Notes under the pieces: generated by a model
The model's database searches: none
What the model saw: the letters and a program-made list of their open reading frames with translations, nothing else
Told to the model about the DNA's origin: nothing
Shown: in pieces, positions 1 to 8,440 of the stretch
Layout of the letters: each line of letters opens with the position of its first letter
Numbering within the stretch: the first letter of the stretch is position 1
From: RPRC01 sp034933285
GTDB lineage: Bacteria > Desulfobacterota > Desulfuromonadia > Geobacterales > Geobacteraceae
Direction: 5' to 3'
DNA: 64,000 nucleotides
Assembly: GCA_034933285.1 (NCBI GenBank)
Contig: JAYFNT010000011.1
Coordinates: 75,491 to 139,490, forward strand
Program-made: the position numbers and the translations under genes

Positions 1-577
1 TGCTTTTCATGTGGGTCTTTACTGTCTCAACACTCAGGTACAGAGATGTGGAAATCTGCTTATTATCTTTTCCTTCTGCTACGCATTGCAGGATCTGCTT
101 TTCTCTCTTGGTAAGGCAGAAATCAGTATCATCCTTTTCCGATCCGGATTGTTGCAGTGAAATACCGAGATTCAGCAGGTAAGGAGACACTATCTCTCTT
201 CCTTCATTGAAACAGGTGATGATCTCGACCAGGTTGTCGATATCCACCGTTTTCATTATGTAGCCGTCCGCACCGGCGCTCATGGCCTCCCTGATGTAGT
301 TCTCATCGTTGTAGGTCGAGAGGGCCAATATCTTCATGTCGGGCAAGATCTTCCTCAGGACCCGTATGGCAGCGGTGCCTGAAAGTCCCGGCATGTCTAT
401 GTCCAGCAGGGCGACATCCGGAATGAGCGTCTTGATCTTTTCAATCGCGTCAAAACCGTTGTCCGCCTCCCCGACAACCGTTATGTTGTCCTTGGCCTGG
501 AAAGCAAGACTCAACCCCATCCGCAGCAGCGGATGGTCGTCAGCGAAAAAAATTTTAACGGGTTTTTCATTGACCAT
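1..577 (-). CDS. NarL/LuxR-family response regulator (C-terminus cut by window edge)
   Basis: A two-component transcription factor: an N-terminal receiver domain followed by a LuxR-type helix-turn-helix. The visible 192 residues contain the acidic pair FADDH at 11-15, the phospho-acceptor Asp59 in LLDIDMPG, and the conserved Lys in YIMK. The output domain starts with LTKREKQILQ and runs through the recognition-helix motif SVETVKTHM, where the window ends, so only the last few residues are missing. The ATG at 577 is preceded by a modest AGG-type site. No partner kinase is visible; it would lie to the left or elsewhere. The target genes cannot be read from the sequence. Family assignment is firm, function unknown. 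Confidence 0.9.
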   Translation of the reverse strand, partial: MVNEKPVKIFFADDHPLLRMGLSLAFQAKDNITVVGEADNGFDAIEKIKTLIPDVALLDIDMPGLSGTAAIRVLRKILPDMKILALSTYNDENYIREAMSAGADGYIMKTVDIDNLVEIITCFNEGREIVSPYLLNLGISLQQSGSEKDDTDFCLTKREKQILQCVAEGKDNKQISTSLYLSVETVKTHMKS

Positions 578-802
578 GGGTCATCCTGTAAGAAATGTTG
601 AGATACATATCCCCGGCTGACTTCCTGCGCTGCCGCCGGAAATACCTTCCGATGGTAGTATCGTATTTTTTACCATGTAATGGAACAAAAATTGAATCAC
701 CCAAACGAGTGAATAAATTCACCCAAAAGGGGCACTAAGGAGGAAACCGGCAAACAGGCCCTGTATGGTGGAGAAAGAAAATGAAGAGGCATTCCCTGAA
801 CG

Positions 803-834
803 AAAAAACGCCCTATCTCCTGGAGATAGGGCGT
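803..834 (-). terminator. Rho-independent terminator of the tRNA-Val transcript
   Basis: A nearly perfect hairpin (AACGCCCTATCTCC paired with GGAGATAGGGCGTT) lies 12 bases past the tRNA 3' end. On the minus strand it is followed by six T residues. It fits termination of the tRNA transcript. Confidence 0.85.
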
Positions 835-845
835 TCATTTTCGGA

Positions 846-920
846 TGGTGGGCGATACTGGGATTGAACCAGTGACTTCTACCGTGTGAAGGTAGCACTC
901 TCCCGCTGAGTTAATCGCCC
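846..920 (-). tRNA. tRNA-Val (anticodon CAC)
   Basis: The 75-base minus-strand sequence folds into a standard cloverleaf: 7-bp acceptor stem GGGCGAT/ATCGCCC, D-arm ACTC/GAGT, anticodon stem CTACC/GGTAG with loop TTCACAC, 5-base variable loop, and T-arm ACTGG/CCAGT with loop TTCAATC. The CCA end is encoded. Loop positions 34-36 give anticodon CAC, which reads GUG valine codons. It is a single tRNA gene with its own terminator. Confidence 0.96.
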
Positions 921-1095
921 ATGCATACTATCTTGAATAGCAAAACCTCTGCCGGCTGTCAAGGCCAAGATTTCCTTTGTCGTTTTCTTCGGTTGCCACT
1001 CCGGCGACGTTTATGGTATAAAAATGATTTCAAGCTATCAAAACAAGGGTAAATTTTTTCCCGTCGAACAACGGACGCACCCAAGATCAAATTAA

Positions 1096-2613
1096 ATGAA
1101 AAACCCGATGCGTTTCATAACCAATATCCTGAAACAGGTCGCGACAGCAGCCGCTGCCCGGCTGCGGCTGCCCGGCCTCCCGGCCATTGCGCTGATGCTG
1201 ATGCTGACGCCCATGCCGTGCTTCGCAGCGGCGCAAAACCCCGCTGCGCTGGCAACGCCCCCCCTCGGCGAGCGCTGGTTCGGCATCTACTTCAACGGCG
1301 AACGGACCGGCTTCGTTCACTCCAGCATTAACGAGATCGCAGACGGCTACCGGATTGACAGTGACAGTTCAGTGAAAATGGCAGGACTGGGATTTTCCCG
1401 CGAGGCCTCGGTTCGGGAAAGCTACATTGTCAACAGGGACCTTTCGCTCCGCTCCCTGGACGTATCGCAGATCATCGACGGAAGCCTCATGAAGCTTTCA
1501 GGGGAAGTCCTGCCAAGAAGCATCAAGGTAACGATCGAGGCTGCCGGCAAGAAGAAAGAAAAGATATTGAAGAAAAAAGGGCCGGTATTTCCTCCCGCTG
1601 CGCTGAACCTGCTTCCCCTGTTCCGTGGAACACGGTCGGGCGGGGCTCTGCGCGTCGCCATGCTGGACGTGGAAGCAGTCTCGGTGAAAGATGTCAACTT
1701 CACTGTCGTCGGCAACGAAACGCTTGAAGGAATTAAGTCGGTCCACATGCGGAACGATCTTTACCCCTTCGTGGGCAACGATATCTGGGTCGACGCTTCC
1801 GGAAACACCCTTAAGGAATCGGTGCGGGACGGCTGGATCGAAACCAGGACCGAGAACGAGAGTGACGCCCGCAAATTCCTGGCTGAAGCAGCGATGTCGA
1901 AAAAGGACATGATCCTGGACTTCAGCCTCGTGCCCGCCGACCGGGTCATTGAAAAGCCTTCCAACCTGAAAAGGCTGGAACTGGAGCTGTCCGGCTTCCC
2001 TGATAATGTCCCGCTTGTATCCAGCCCCGTTCAGAAGGTCGAGAGAACCGGCGGAAACAAGCTCCTGGTCACCATCGACAATTCGCCGCTGAAAGCGCAG
2101 CCTGCTTCACCACAGGGGGAACTCCCGGACCTGAAACGCTACATTTCGGCCACCGACAGGATCATGGCCGGTGACCCTGAAATCAACCGCAGGCAGAAGG
2201 AAATCCTCGACGGCGCCACGAAAGGCCGGGCCGCTGTGGAAAAACTGGTCCGATGGGTTGCTGATTATGTCAAGGACACCATCACCGACAGCCAGACCCC
2301 GCTGGAAACCCTGGAAAAGCGCACCGGCAACTGCCAGTCCCATGCGCGTCTCTATGCTTCACTGGCAAGGGCAGCGGGAATACCCACGCGTTTCGTTTCA
2401 GGAATCGTGTACGCGGAAGGCAAGGGGTTCCTCTATCACAGCTGGGCCGAAAGCTATGTCGGCTACTGGCTGCCCGTCGATCCCACCTTCGGGGAAGTGC
2501 CGGCCAACGTGACCCACATAAAACTCGCAGAGGGCGACTCTCCTGATGACATGGCCCCCTTGGCAGGCGTTATCGGTAGAATCAAAGCACATATTCTGAA
2601 ACTCGACTACTGA
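1096..2613 (+). CDS. Exported transglutaminase-like domain protein
   Basis: A 505-residue protein with a long N-terminal signal sequence (hydrophobic run about 29-44 ending FAAA) and a C-terminal transglutaminase-like (cysteine protease fold) domain. The catalytic triad is visible: Cys413 in TGNCQSH, His448 in LYHSWAES and Asp462 in PVDPTF. The middle region (about 50-380) has no motif I recognise. Bacterial proteins of this type act on peptide or isopeptide bonds in the envelope, but the substrate here is unknown. The gene stands alone between tRNA-Val (opposite strand) and ileS. The ribosome binding site is weak, so the start is less certain than the product. Confidence 0.85.
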   Translation: MKNPMRFITNILKQVATAAAARLRLPGLPAIALMLMLTPMPCFAAAQNPAALATPPLGERWFGIYFNGERTGFVHSSINEIADGYRIDSDSSVKMAGLGFSREASVRESYIVNRDLSLRSLDVSQIIDGSLMKLSGEVLPRSIKVTIEAAGKKKEKILKKKGPVFPPAALNLLPLFRGTRSGGALRVAMLDVEAVSVKDVNFTVVGNETLEGIKSVHMRNDLYPFVGNDIWVDASGNTLKESVRDGWIETRTENESDARKFLAEAAMSKKDMILDFSLVPADRVIEKPSNLKRLELELSGFPDNVPLVSSPVQKVERTGGNKLLVTIDNSPLKAQPASPQGELPDLKRYISATDRIMAGDPEINRRQKEILDGATKGRAAVEKLVRWVADYVKDTITDSQTPLETLEKRTGNCQSHARLYASLARAAGIPTRFVSGIVYAEGKGFLYHSWAESYVGYWLPVDPTFGEVPANVTHIKLAEGDSPDDMAPLAGVIGRIKAHILKLDY

Positions 2614-2711
2614 CTCAGGCACTGACAGAGGGGTCAGGGATGCATATTTGAGGATTTACAAATCGTCGGATATGTCTTTCCGACCCTTCAATAACTTTGG
2701 AAGGACTGATA

Positions 2712-5486
2712 ATGGACTATAAAGAAACTTTGAACCTGCCGGCTACTGACTTTCCTATGAAAGCCAATCTCACTCAGAAAGAACTGGAGATCATGGGAAA
2801 ATGGGAAAGCATGGGCCTTTATGATAAAATGACCGACATAGGCAGGGACAAACCCAGATACATACTCCATGATGGTCCTCCCTATGCCAACGGGCATATT
2901 CACATCGGTCACGCCCTGAACAAGATCCTGAAGGACATCGTACTGAAGTGCAAAAGGATGAGCGGGTTCGAAGCGCCGTACATTCCGGGCTGGGACTGCC
3001 ATGGCCTGCCCATCGAACTTCAGGTGGAAAAAAATCTCGGATCGAAGAAACATCAGATCACCAAGACAGAGATGCGCAAACTCTGCCGCGAGTATGCCGC
3101 AAAATTCGTGCAGATACAGCGAACTGAATTCGAACGGCTGGGCATCATGGGAGAATGGGAAAACCCGTACCTCACCATGAACTACGTATATGAAGGGATC
3201 ACCGCCCGGGAACTGGCAACCTTCGCCGAAAACGGCGGCCTCTACAAGGGCAAGAAGCCTGTACACTGGTGCTCTTCCTGCGTGACCGCACTGGCTGAGG
3301 CCGAGGTGGAGTACGCCGACCACAAATCACCCTCGATCTATGTCAAGTTCCCCCTGAAGGACGATATCACTTCAGCGGTCCCGGAACTGGCCGGTAAAAA
3401 GGTTTCAGTGGTCATCTGGACCACCACGCCCTGGACATTGCCCGCAAACCTGGCCATCTCCCTCCATCCCGAATTCGATTATGTAGCCCTCGATACCGGC
3501 AGCGATGTCCTGATCGTGGCAGCAGGGCTTCTGGACTCCTTCCGCAAGGGCACGGGAGTTTCCGGGGAAGTGATCGCGACTTTCAAGGCGGACATCCTGG
3601 AGAAGAAAAACTGCAGCCACCCATTCTACCAGCGTGATTCGGTCATCCTCCTCGGCGAGCATGTGACCCTGGAGGCAGGCACCGGCTGCGTTCACACGGC
3701 GCCCGGGCACGGCCAGGACGACTACGAGATGGGCCTGCGCTTCGGCCTGGACATCTACAACCCGGTCGACAACCGGGGCAGGTTCATGGAAAACGTGGAA
3801 TTCTTCGCCGGCCAGCAGGTGTTCGAAGCCAACAAGAGCGTCATCGAGAAACTGACGGAAACCGGCATGCTGCTGGGCGTCAGCGAAATCACCCACTCAT
3901 ATCCCCACTGCTGGCGCTGCAAGAAACCGATAATCTTCCGCGCCACCGAGCAGTGGTTCATAAGCATGGCAAGCAATGACCTGCGGGCCAAGGCCCTTGA
4001 GGAGATCAACCGAGTCACCTGGATCCCCCACTGGGGCAGGGACCGCATCTACGGCATGGTGGAAGGACGTCCCGACTGGTGCATCTCCCGCCAGCGCTCA
4101 TGGGGCGTTCCCATTACCGCTTTCCTGTGCCAGAGCTGCGGCGAAGCGCTGGCCGATGCAACCGTGATGCGTCATGTGGCCGACCTGTTCGCCGAGTTCG
4201 GGTCCGACGTCTGGTACGAGCGGGAAGCCGCCGATCTTCTGCCGCCAGGGACGAAATGCCCGGCCTGCGGCAGCACGAAGCTTGAAAAGGAGATGGACAT
4301 CCTCGACGTCTGGTTCGACTCCGGAGTCTCACACGCCGCGGTACTGGAAACGCGCGACAATCTCAGTTCCCCGGCGGACATGTACCTGGAAGGCAGCGAC
4401 CAGCACAGGGGCTGGTTCCACTCGTCCCTGCTGGTCGGAGTCGGCACCCGCGGCACAGCACCTTACAAGAGCGTGCTTACTCACGGCTTCGTGCTGGACG
4501 GTTCCGGCCGCAAGATGAGCAAGTCCCTGGGCAACGTGGTGGCGCCCGAGGACGTGATCAAGAAATTCGGCGCCGACATCCTGCGTCTCTGGACCGCTGC
4601 CCAGGACTACCGTGACGACACCCGAATCTCCCAGGAGATACTCAACCGGGTCTCCGAGGCCTACCGCCGCATCCGCAACACCTGCCGCTACATCCTTGGC
4701 AACATCAGCGATTTCGACCCGGCCACCGACTCGGTCCCTTACGGGCAGATGCCCGAACTGGACCGCTGGGCGCTGCACCAGATGGAGGCCCTCAAGGAGC
4801 GGATTCTGCGGGCTTACGAGGAATACGAGTTCCACATCATCTACCAGATGGTCAACGCTTTCTGCAGCGTCGAGATGAGCGCCTTCTACCTGGACATCCT
4901 CAAGGACCGGCTCTATTCCAGCCGACGCGACTCGCTCAAGAGGCGCAGCGCCCAGACGGCGCTTTACCGGATTCTGGATACGCTGGTGAAACTGGTGGCC
5001 CCGGTCCTCTCGTTCACCGCCGACGAAGTCTGGTGGCACATGCCGGGCAAGACCTCGGAGAGCGTCCACCTCACCGAGTTTCCTGCACCCGCCCCTGAAC
5101 TCCTGGATGACGGCCTGGTCAAGCGCTGGGACACCATCATCAAGGTGCGGGGCGAAGTCTCCAAAGCCCTGGAATTGGCGCGCGTGCAGAAGATCATCGG
5201 CCATTCGCTGGATGCCTCGGTAACCCTGACAGCGCCAGCCGAACTGCTGGGTTTCCTGCGTGAGTACGCGACCGAACTGAAGAGCGTGTTCATTGTCTCG
5301 AAAGTGGTTCTGGCCGACGAAATTCGGGGCGAGAGCGTTGCCGCCGAAAACGTGGAGGGTTTGAAGATCCAGGTGGAAGCGGCGCCGGGCGCCAAGTGCG
5401 AGCGCTGCTGGTGCTACGACGAAGAAATCGGCAAGGACAGCAACTATTCGACCATCTGTCCGAAATGCATAGAGGCGGTGGCATGA
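2712..5486 (+). CDS. ileS: Isoleucyl-tRNA synthetase
   Basis: Charges tRNA-Ile in the cytoplasm; class I aminoacyl-tRNA synthetase, 924 residues, the usual bacterial length. The HIGH signature is at 64-67 (NGHIHIGH) and KMSKS at about 601-605 (GRKMSKSLGN). An editing (CP1) domain lies between. The C-terminal zinc-binding module begins at Cys896 (CERCWC) and ends with CPKC, as in type I IleRS. The ATG at 2712 is preceded by GGAAGGA at a 6-base distance, which favours it over an in-frame TTG at 2697. The stop overlaps the start of lspA (ATGA), a translationally coupled ileS-lspA pair common in bacteria. Confidence 0.97.
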   Translation: MDYKETLNLPATDFPMKANLTQKELEIMGKWESMGLYDKMTDIGRDKPRYILHDGPPYANGHIHIGHALNKILKDIVLKCKRMSGFEAPYIPGWDCHGLPIELQVEKNLGSKKHQITKTEMRKLCREYAAKFVQIQRTEFERLGIMGEWENPYLTMNYVYEGITARELATFAENGGLYKGKKPVHWCSSCVTALAEAEVEYADHKSPSIYVKFPLKDDITSAVPELAGKKVSVVIWTTTPWTLPANLAISLHPEFDYVALDTGSDVLIVAAGLLDSFRKGTGVSGEVIATFKADILEKKNCSHPFYQRDSVILLGEHVTLEAGTGCVHTAPGHGQDDYEMGLRFGLDIYNPVDNRGRFMENVEFFAGQQVFEANKSVIEKLTETGMLLGVSEITHSYPHCWRCKKPIIFRATEQWFISMASNDLRAKALEEINRVTWIPHWGRDRIYGMVEGRPDWCISRQRSWGVPITAFLCQSCGEALADATVMRHVADLFAEFGSDVWYEREAADLLPPGTKCPACGSTKLEKEMDILDVWFDSGVSHAAVLETRDNLSSPADMYLEGSDQHRGWFHSSLLVGVGTRGTAPYKSVLTHGFVLDGSGRKMSKSLGNVVAPEDVIKKFGADILRLWTAAQDYRDDTRISQEILNRVSEAYRRIRNTCRYILGNISDFDPATDSVPYGQMPELDRWALHQMEALKERILRAYEEYEFHIIYQMVNAFCSVEMSAFYLDILKDRLYSSRRDSLKRRSAQTALYRILDTLVKLVAPVLSFTADEVWWHMPGKTSESVHLTEFPAPAPELLDDGLVKRWDTIIKVRGEVSKALELARVQKIIGHSLDASVTLTAPAELLGFLREYATELKSVFIVSKVVLADEIRGESVAAENVEGLKIQVEAAPGAKCERCWCYDEEIGKDSNYSTICPKCIEAVA

Positions 5487-5989
5487 ATAACCGGTATGCT
5501 CTGCTTGCGGCCATCGCCCTGCCGGCAATCATCCTCGACCAGCTCACCAAGCTGCTGATCGTGCGGAAACTGGCCATGAACGATGCAATCGTCGTGATCA
5601 CCAATTTCTTCGACATCGTTCACGCCCGCAACCAGGGCGCCGCCTTCGGCATCCTGCGCGACAGCAGTATCCGCCTCCCTTTCCTGATTGCCGTCTCACT
5701 TGTGGCCGTAGTCGTGGTCCTCATCGTGTACCGGAGGCTGCGCCCCGACCAGAAACTGGCCGCTGTCTCCCTCTCCCTCGTCCTGGCCGGAGCGGTGGGC
5801 AACCTGATAGACCGTCTGCGTCTGGGAGAAGTCATCGACTTCCTCCAGGTCCACTGGTACCAGCACGCCTGGCCCGCATTCAACGTGGCGGATTCGGCCA
5901 TCTGCATCGGGGTCGGTCTTATGGCTGTCGACATGTATAGGGAAGAGAAGAAGAGACGCGAAGCGGCAGCACCAGGCAATAGGCAATAG
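5483..5989 (+). CDS. lspA: Prolipoprotein signal peptidase (signal peptidase II)
   Basis: Inner-membrane aspartyl protease that removes signal peptides from lipoproteins. 168 residues with four hydrophobic segments and the family motifs: NQGAAFG, the first catalytic Asp in GNLIDRL, and the second in FNVADSAICIG. The ATG overlaps the ileS stop codon by four bases, with AGAGGCGG just upstream. Odd point: the last residues (GNRQ) and the stop codon TAG are encoded by the first copies of a ten-unit AGGCAAT tandem repeat, so the C-terminal tail is repeat-derived. Confidence 0.96.
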   Translation: MNNRYALLAAIALPAIILDQLTKLLIVRKLAMNDAIVVITNFFDIVHARNQGAAFGILRDSSIRLPFLIAVSLVAVVVVLIVYRRLRPDQKLAAVSLSLVLAGAVGNLIDRLRLGEVIDFLQVHWYQHAWPAFNVADSAICIGVGLMAVDMYREEKKRREAAAPGNRQ

Positions 5990-6043
5990 GCAATAGGCAA
6001 TAGGCAATAGGCAATAGGCAATAGGCAATAGGCAATAGGCAAT
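5974..6043 (+). repeat. Ten perfect AGGCAAT heptamers (AG arm of a foldback element)
   Basis: Ten uninterrupted copies of AGGCAAT. The lspA stop codon (5987-5989) lies in the second copy. It is followed by a spacer holding a terminator and then by a pyrimidine-led repeat tract at 6140-6230. Together they form one member of the heptamer element family in this window. Confidence 0.97.
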
Positions 6044-6076
6044 AGATGTTAAGCCTGAATGCTGAAGGTAAAAACA

Positions 6077-6118
6077 AAAAAGTGATAGGAAATAAATTCT
6101 TTTCCCTATCACTTTTTT
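6077..6118. terminator. Bidirectional terminator between lspA and the epimerase gene
   Basis: AAAAAGTGATAGG pairs with CCTATCACTTTTT around a 15-base loop. There are A-runs on the left and T-runs on the right, so it can terminate transcripts from both convergent genes. Confidence 0.85.
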
Positions 6119-6139
6119 CATTGCTATGCTTTCCGCAAG

Positions 6140-6230
6140 CTGTTCACTAACCAAATAACTAATCAACTATTCAACTAATCCACTAATTCACTGTTCTCTG
6201 GCTTCTGTTCACTGTCCACTAGACTCTGTA
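6140..6230 (+). repeat. Degenerate 7/8-base repeat tract (CT arm of a foldback element)
   Basis: Words beginning CT or ACT repeat every 7-8 bases (ACTAATC, ACTATTCA, CTGTTCA, CTGTCCA). The epimerase stop codon (6219-6221, minus strand) is inside the word CTAGACT. It faces the AGGCAAT array across the terminator. Confidence 0.8.
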
Positions 6231-7229
6231 ATACTCCCTGTACCAATCCACGAACCTTCCGATTCCTTCCTCAATGGACGTGCTCGGCCTGAATCCAACG
6301 TCCTCCATAAGGTCGTCAACGTCGGCGCACGTGGCCGGCACGTCACCCGGTTGAATCGGCATCAGGTTCTTGACTGCCTTTTTCCCCAGCTTTTCCTCCA
6401 GTACCTCGATGAACCGCAACAACTCCACCGGGTTGTTGTTGCCGATGTTGTAAACGCGGTTCGGCGCATAACTGGTCCCCGGATCGGGGGCATTCCCGCT
6501 CCACGAAGGATTTGGCGCGGCTGTCCTGTCCGCGACCCGTAGCACTCCTTCCACGATGTCGTCGATATAGGTGAAATCCCGCCGCATCCTGCCCTCGTTG
6601 TAGACATCGATCGGCTTTCCCTCCAGGATCGCCTTGGTAAAAATGAACAGCGCCATGTCGGGACGGCCCCATGGCCCGTAGACAGTAAAGAACCTGAGGC
6701 CTGTGCACGGAAGAAGGTAGAGGCTCGCATAGGTATGGGCCATCAGTTCGTTGGCCTTCTTCGTGGCAGCGTAGAGAGACACAGGGTGGTCCACGTTGTG
6801 ATGGACAGAGAAAGGCATGGCCGTGTTTGCGCCATAGACCGAGCTTGATGAAGCATAGGCAAGGTGTTTCACACCGTTGTGCCTGCACCCTTCCAGTATG
6901 TTCATGAACCCGACGATATTGCTGTCGATATAGGCATGGGGGTTGACAATCGAGTAGCGGACCCCGGCCTGGGCAGCCAGATGGATCACTTTTTCGAAGT
7001 TCCCGCCGGCAAATAGATCGGCCATCAGCCTCCGATCCGACAGGTCGCCCCTTATGAACGTGAAGCCGTTCTTTCCCTCCAACTGCTTCAGGCGTGCTTC
7101 CTTCAACGAAACATCATAGTAGTCGTTTAGGCTGTCGAAACCCACAACCTCGTCACCACGATCAAGTAGGCGCTGTGAAACATGAAAACCGATAAAGCCC
7201 GCCGCCCCGGTTACCAGAATTTTTGACAT
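6219..7229 (-). CDS. NAD-dependent epimerase, UDP-glucuronate 4-epimerase type
   Basis: Extended short-chain dehydrogenase/reductase of 336 residues that interconverts nucleotide sugars at C4. The NAD-binding motif GAAGFIG is at 8-14 and the catalytic YxxxK at Tyr153-Lys157 (YAATK). SSSSVYG carries the catalytic Ser/Thr region. The segment DSLNDYYDVSLKEARL is typical of UDP-glucuronate 4-epimerases (CapI/WbnF/LpsL group), which supply UDP-galacturonate for polysaccharide or LPS. It is convergent with lspA and downstream of pgeF on the same strand, but not clearly in one operon. The fine substrate is inferred from family resemblance only. Confidence 0.88.
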   Translation of the reverse strand: MSKILVTGAAGFIGFHVSQRLLDRGDEVVGFDSLNDYYDVSLKEARLKQLEGKNGFTFIRGDLSDRRLMADLFAGGNFEKVIHLAAQAGVRYSIVNPHAYIDSNIVGFMNILEGCRHNGVKHLAYASSSSVYGANTAMPFSVHHNVDHPVSLYAATKKANELMAHTYASLYLLPCTGLRFFTVYGPWGRPDMALFIFTKAILEGKPIDVYNEGRMRRDFTYIDDIVEGVLRVADRTAAPNPSWSGNAPDPGTSYAPNRVYNIGNNNPVELLRFIEVLEEKLGKKAVKNLMPIQPGDVPATCADVDDLMEDVGFRPSTSIEEGIGRFVDWYREYYRV

Positions 7230-7241
7230 GTAAACCTCATG

Positions 7242-7368
7242 AGAAGTCAGAATTCAGAATTAATCAGTCAGAATATAAGAAAATATTGCACTGACTCTTT
7301 ACGTCTTTTTTTCACCAGCCACCAGCAACCAGCGACTTGCCTGTTGCCTATCGCCTATCGCCTCAGCA
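7242..7368 (+). repeat. Heptamer foldback element between pgeF and the epimerase gene
   Basis: The left arm repeats TCAGAAT. After a spacer of about 38 bases, the right arm is seven contiguous heptamers from 7316: CAGCCAC, CAGCAAC, CAGCGAC, TTGCCTG, TTGCCTA, TCGCCTA, TCGCCTC. The pgeF stop codon (CTA on +, 7355-7357) lies inside the TCGCCTA unit. Confidence 0.85.
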
Positions 7369-8155
7369 TGATGAAACCCATCTGCCGCCCAGTCTCACCC
7401 TTGTCGCGCCGGTAAGAAAAGAAGAGATCCTTTTCACAGGAAACGCACAATTTACTCACTTCAATGTTCTCCTCGGCTATCCCTGCCTGGAGCAACTGCT
7501 GCCGGTTGGCCTTGGACAGATCAAGACGCCATTTCCGTGCGCCCGAAGATTCGGCAAAGCTGTCGAAGTCATGCCCTGCCTTGCTGAATGCGTCCGCCAC
7601 TGGCGCGTCGACCTCGTAGCAACATGCACCGATGGTGGGGCCTATGGATGCCAGGATATCCCTTGGCCGGCCGTCGAACAGGTTGACCATGGCCTCGACT
7701 CCCTTTGCCACGATACTCGCAACGGTGCCTCTCCAGCCTGCATGAATCGCAGCGACGACCCTGTTGGCCGGGTCCAGAAGCAGCACCGGCGCACAGTCAG
7801 CCACACAGATACCGATCATCACACCAGGCTGATTGGTTACGATGCCGTCGCATTCAATCTTGAAAAAATGGGAAAAATCAGGGTTCGGCTGGTCCAGGAG
7901 CAAGAGATCGTTCCCATGAACCTGGGTAACCGTGACGAGTTTTTCGACCTTTGCGTCAAAGGCACGGGCCAGGATGCTCCGGTTTCCCTCGACGTTGTGG
8001 GAAGAATCAAGAGTTGACAGACCCAGATTGAGAGAATTGTATGGCGGGCGGGATACGCCTTCGTGGCGCGTGGTAAAGCCCTGCACCGAGACCCCCCGAT
8101 CCGCGAAAAGCTTCGATTCCACATAATGGACCCTGCCGGATTTTCGAATTTCCAC
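7355..8155 (-). CDS. pgeF: Peptidoglycan editing factor / YfiH-type laccase-domain protein
   Basis: A 266-residue member of the multicopper polyphenol oxidoreductase (YfiH/LACC1) family. Family motifs are clear: TQVHGND, CVADCAPVLL with the conserved Cys, AIHAGWRGT with the conserved His, and GPTIGACCYEV. Members have purine-nucleoside-processing activity, and E. coli YfiH (PgeF) removes mis-incorporated muropeptides. The start is GTG at 8155 with AAGGAG five bases upstream. The stop is inside a heptamer repeat. It lies downstream of an RluD-type gene on the same strand, the usual rluD-pgeF order, but a long repeat element separates the two here. Confidence 0.92.
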   Translation of the reverse strand: MEIRKSGRVHYVESKLFADRGVSVQGFTTRHEGVSRPPYNSLNLGLSTLDSSHNVEGNRSILARAFDAKVEKLVTVTQVHGNDLLLLDQPNPDFSHFFKIECDGIVTNQPGVMIGICVADCAPVLLLDPANRVVAAIHAGWRGTVASIVAKGVEAMVNLFDGRPRDILASIGPTIGACCYEVDAPVADAFSKAGHDFDSFAESSGARKWRLDLSKANRQQLLQAGIAEENIEVSKLCVSCEKDLFFSYRRDKGETGRQMGFIMLRR

Positions 8156-8184
8156 AAAAACTCCTTGAAAGTCAGTGATATGGT

Positions 8185-8310
8185 TTAAGTGTTAATTGTT
8201 AAGTGCTGAGTGTTAAGTGCTGAGTGCTGAGTTTTAAGTGTTAAGTTTTAAGTGTTAAGTGTTAAGTGCTGAGTGCTGAGTGCTGAGTGTTAAGTTATAA
8301 GTGTTAAGTG
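8185..8310 (+). repeat. Eighteen contiguous heptamers, TTAAGTG/CTGAGTG type (AG arm)
   Basis: Eighteen 7-base units with no insertion or deletion. Two words dominate, TTAAGTG and CTGAGTG, with single-base variants (TTAATTG, CTGAGTT, TTAAGTT, ATAAGTG). The two words are interspersed rather than blocked. The array lies in the rluD-pgeF intergenic gap. Confidence 0.97.
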
Positions 8311-8408
8311 ATATGCCTTTAAGTAGTAAGAGTGATAAACTGAGGGTTATGAATCAAGTATCAGACTTTAGTTGGCAAACAACTGCTTAAACTATCTTTC
8401 CGATTTCA

Positions 8409-8440
8409 ACTTAAAACTTAAAACCTAAAACTTAACACTG
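8409..8440 (+). repeat. ACTTAAA heptamer arm opposing the 8185-8310 array (CT arm)
   Basis: Units ACTTAAA, ACTTAAA, ACCTAAA, ACTTAAC, then ACTG. They are complementary in sense to the TTAAGTG array about 100 bases away, so the two can pair. The rluD stop codon (8432-8434) is inside the ACTTAAC unit. Confidence 0.9.

Noticed and set aside
764..873. A short + frame starting ATGGTGGAGAAAG
   Set aside because: It runs through the tRNA terminator and into the tRNA gene.
2614..2711. Possible T-box or other leader riboswitch before ileS
   Set aside because: The 98-base gap has no T-box motif and no terminator/antiterminator pair that I can draw.
4329..5528. A 399-codon open frame antisense to ileS
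   Set aside because: GC-rich coding DNA often leaves a long antisense frame. It has no start signal, shows no family motif and lies wholly within ileS.
5620..6166. Minus-strand open frames encoding a repeating IAYCLLP peptide
   Set aside because: They arise from translating the AGGCAAT array and the antisense of lspA. There is no ribosome binding site, and lspA on the opposite strand is certain.
8185..8310. Possible CRISPR array
   Set aside because: Units are 7 bases, directly abutting and without spacers, and no cas gene is present.
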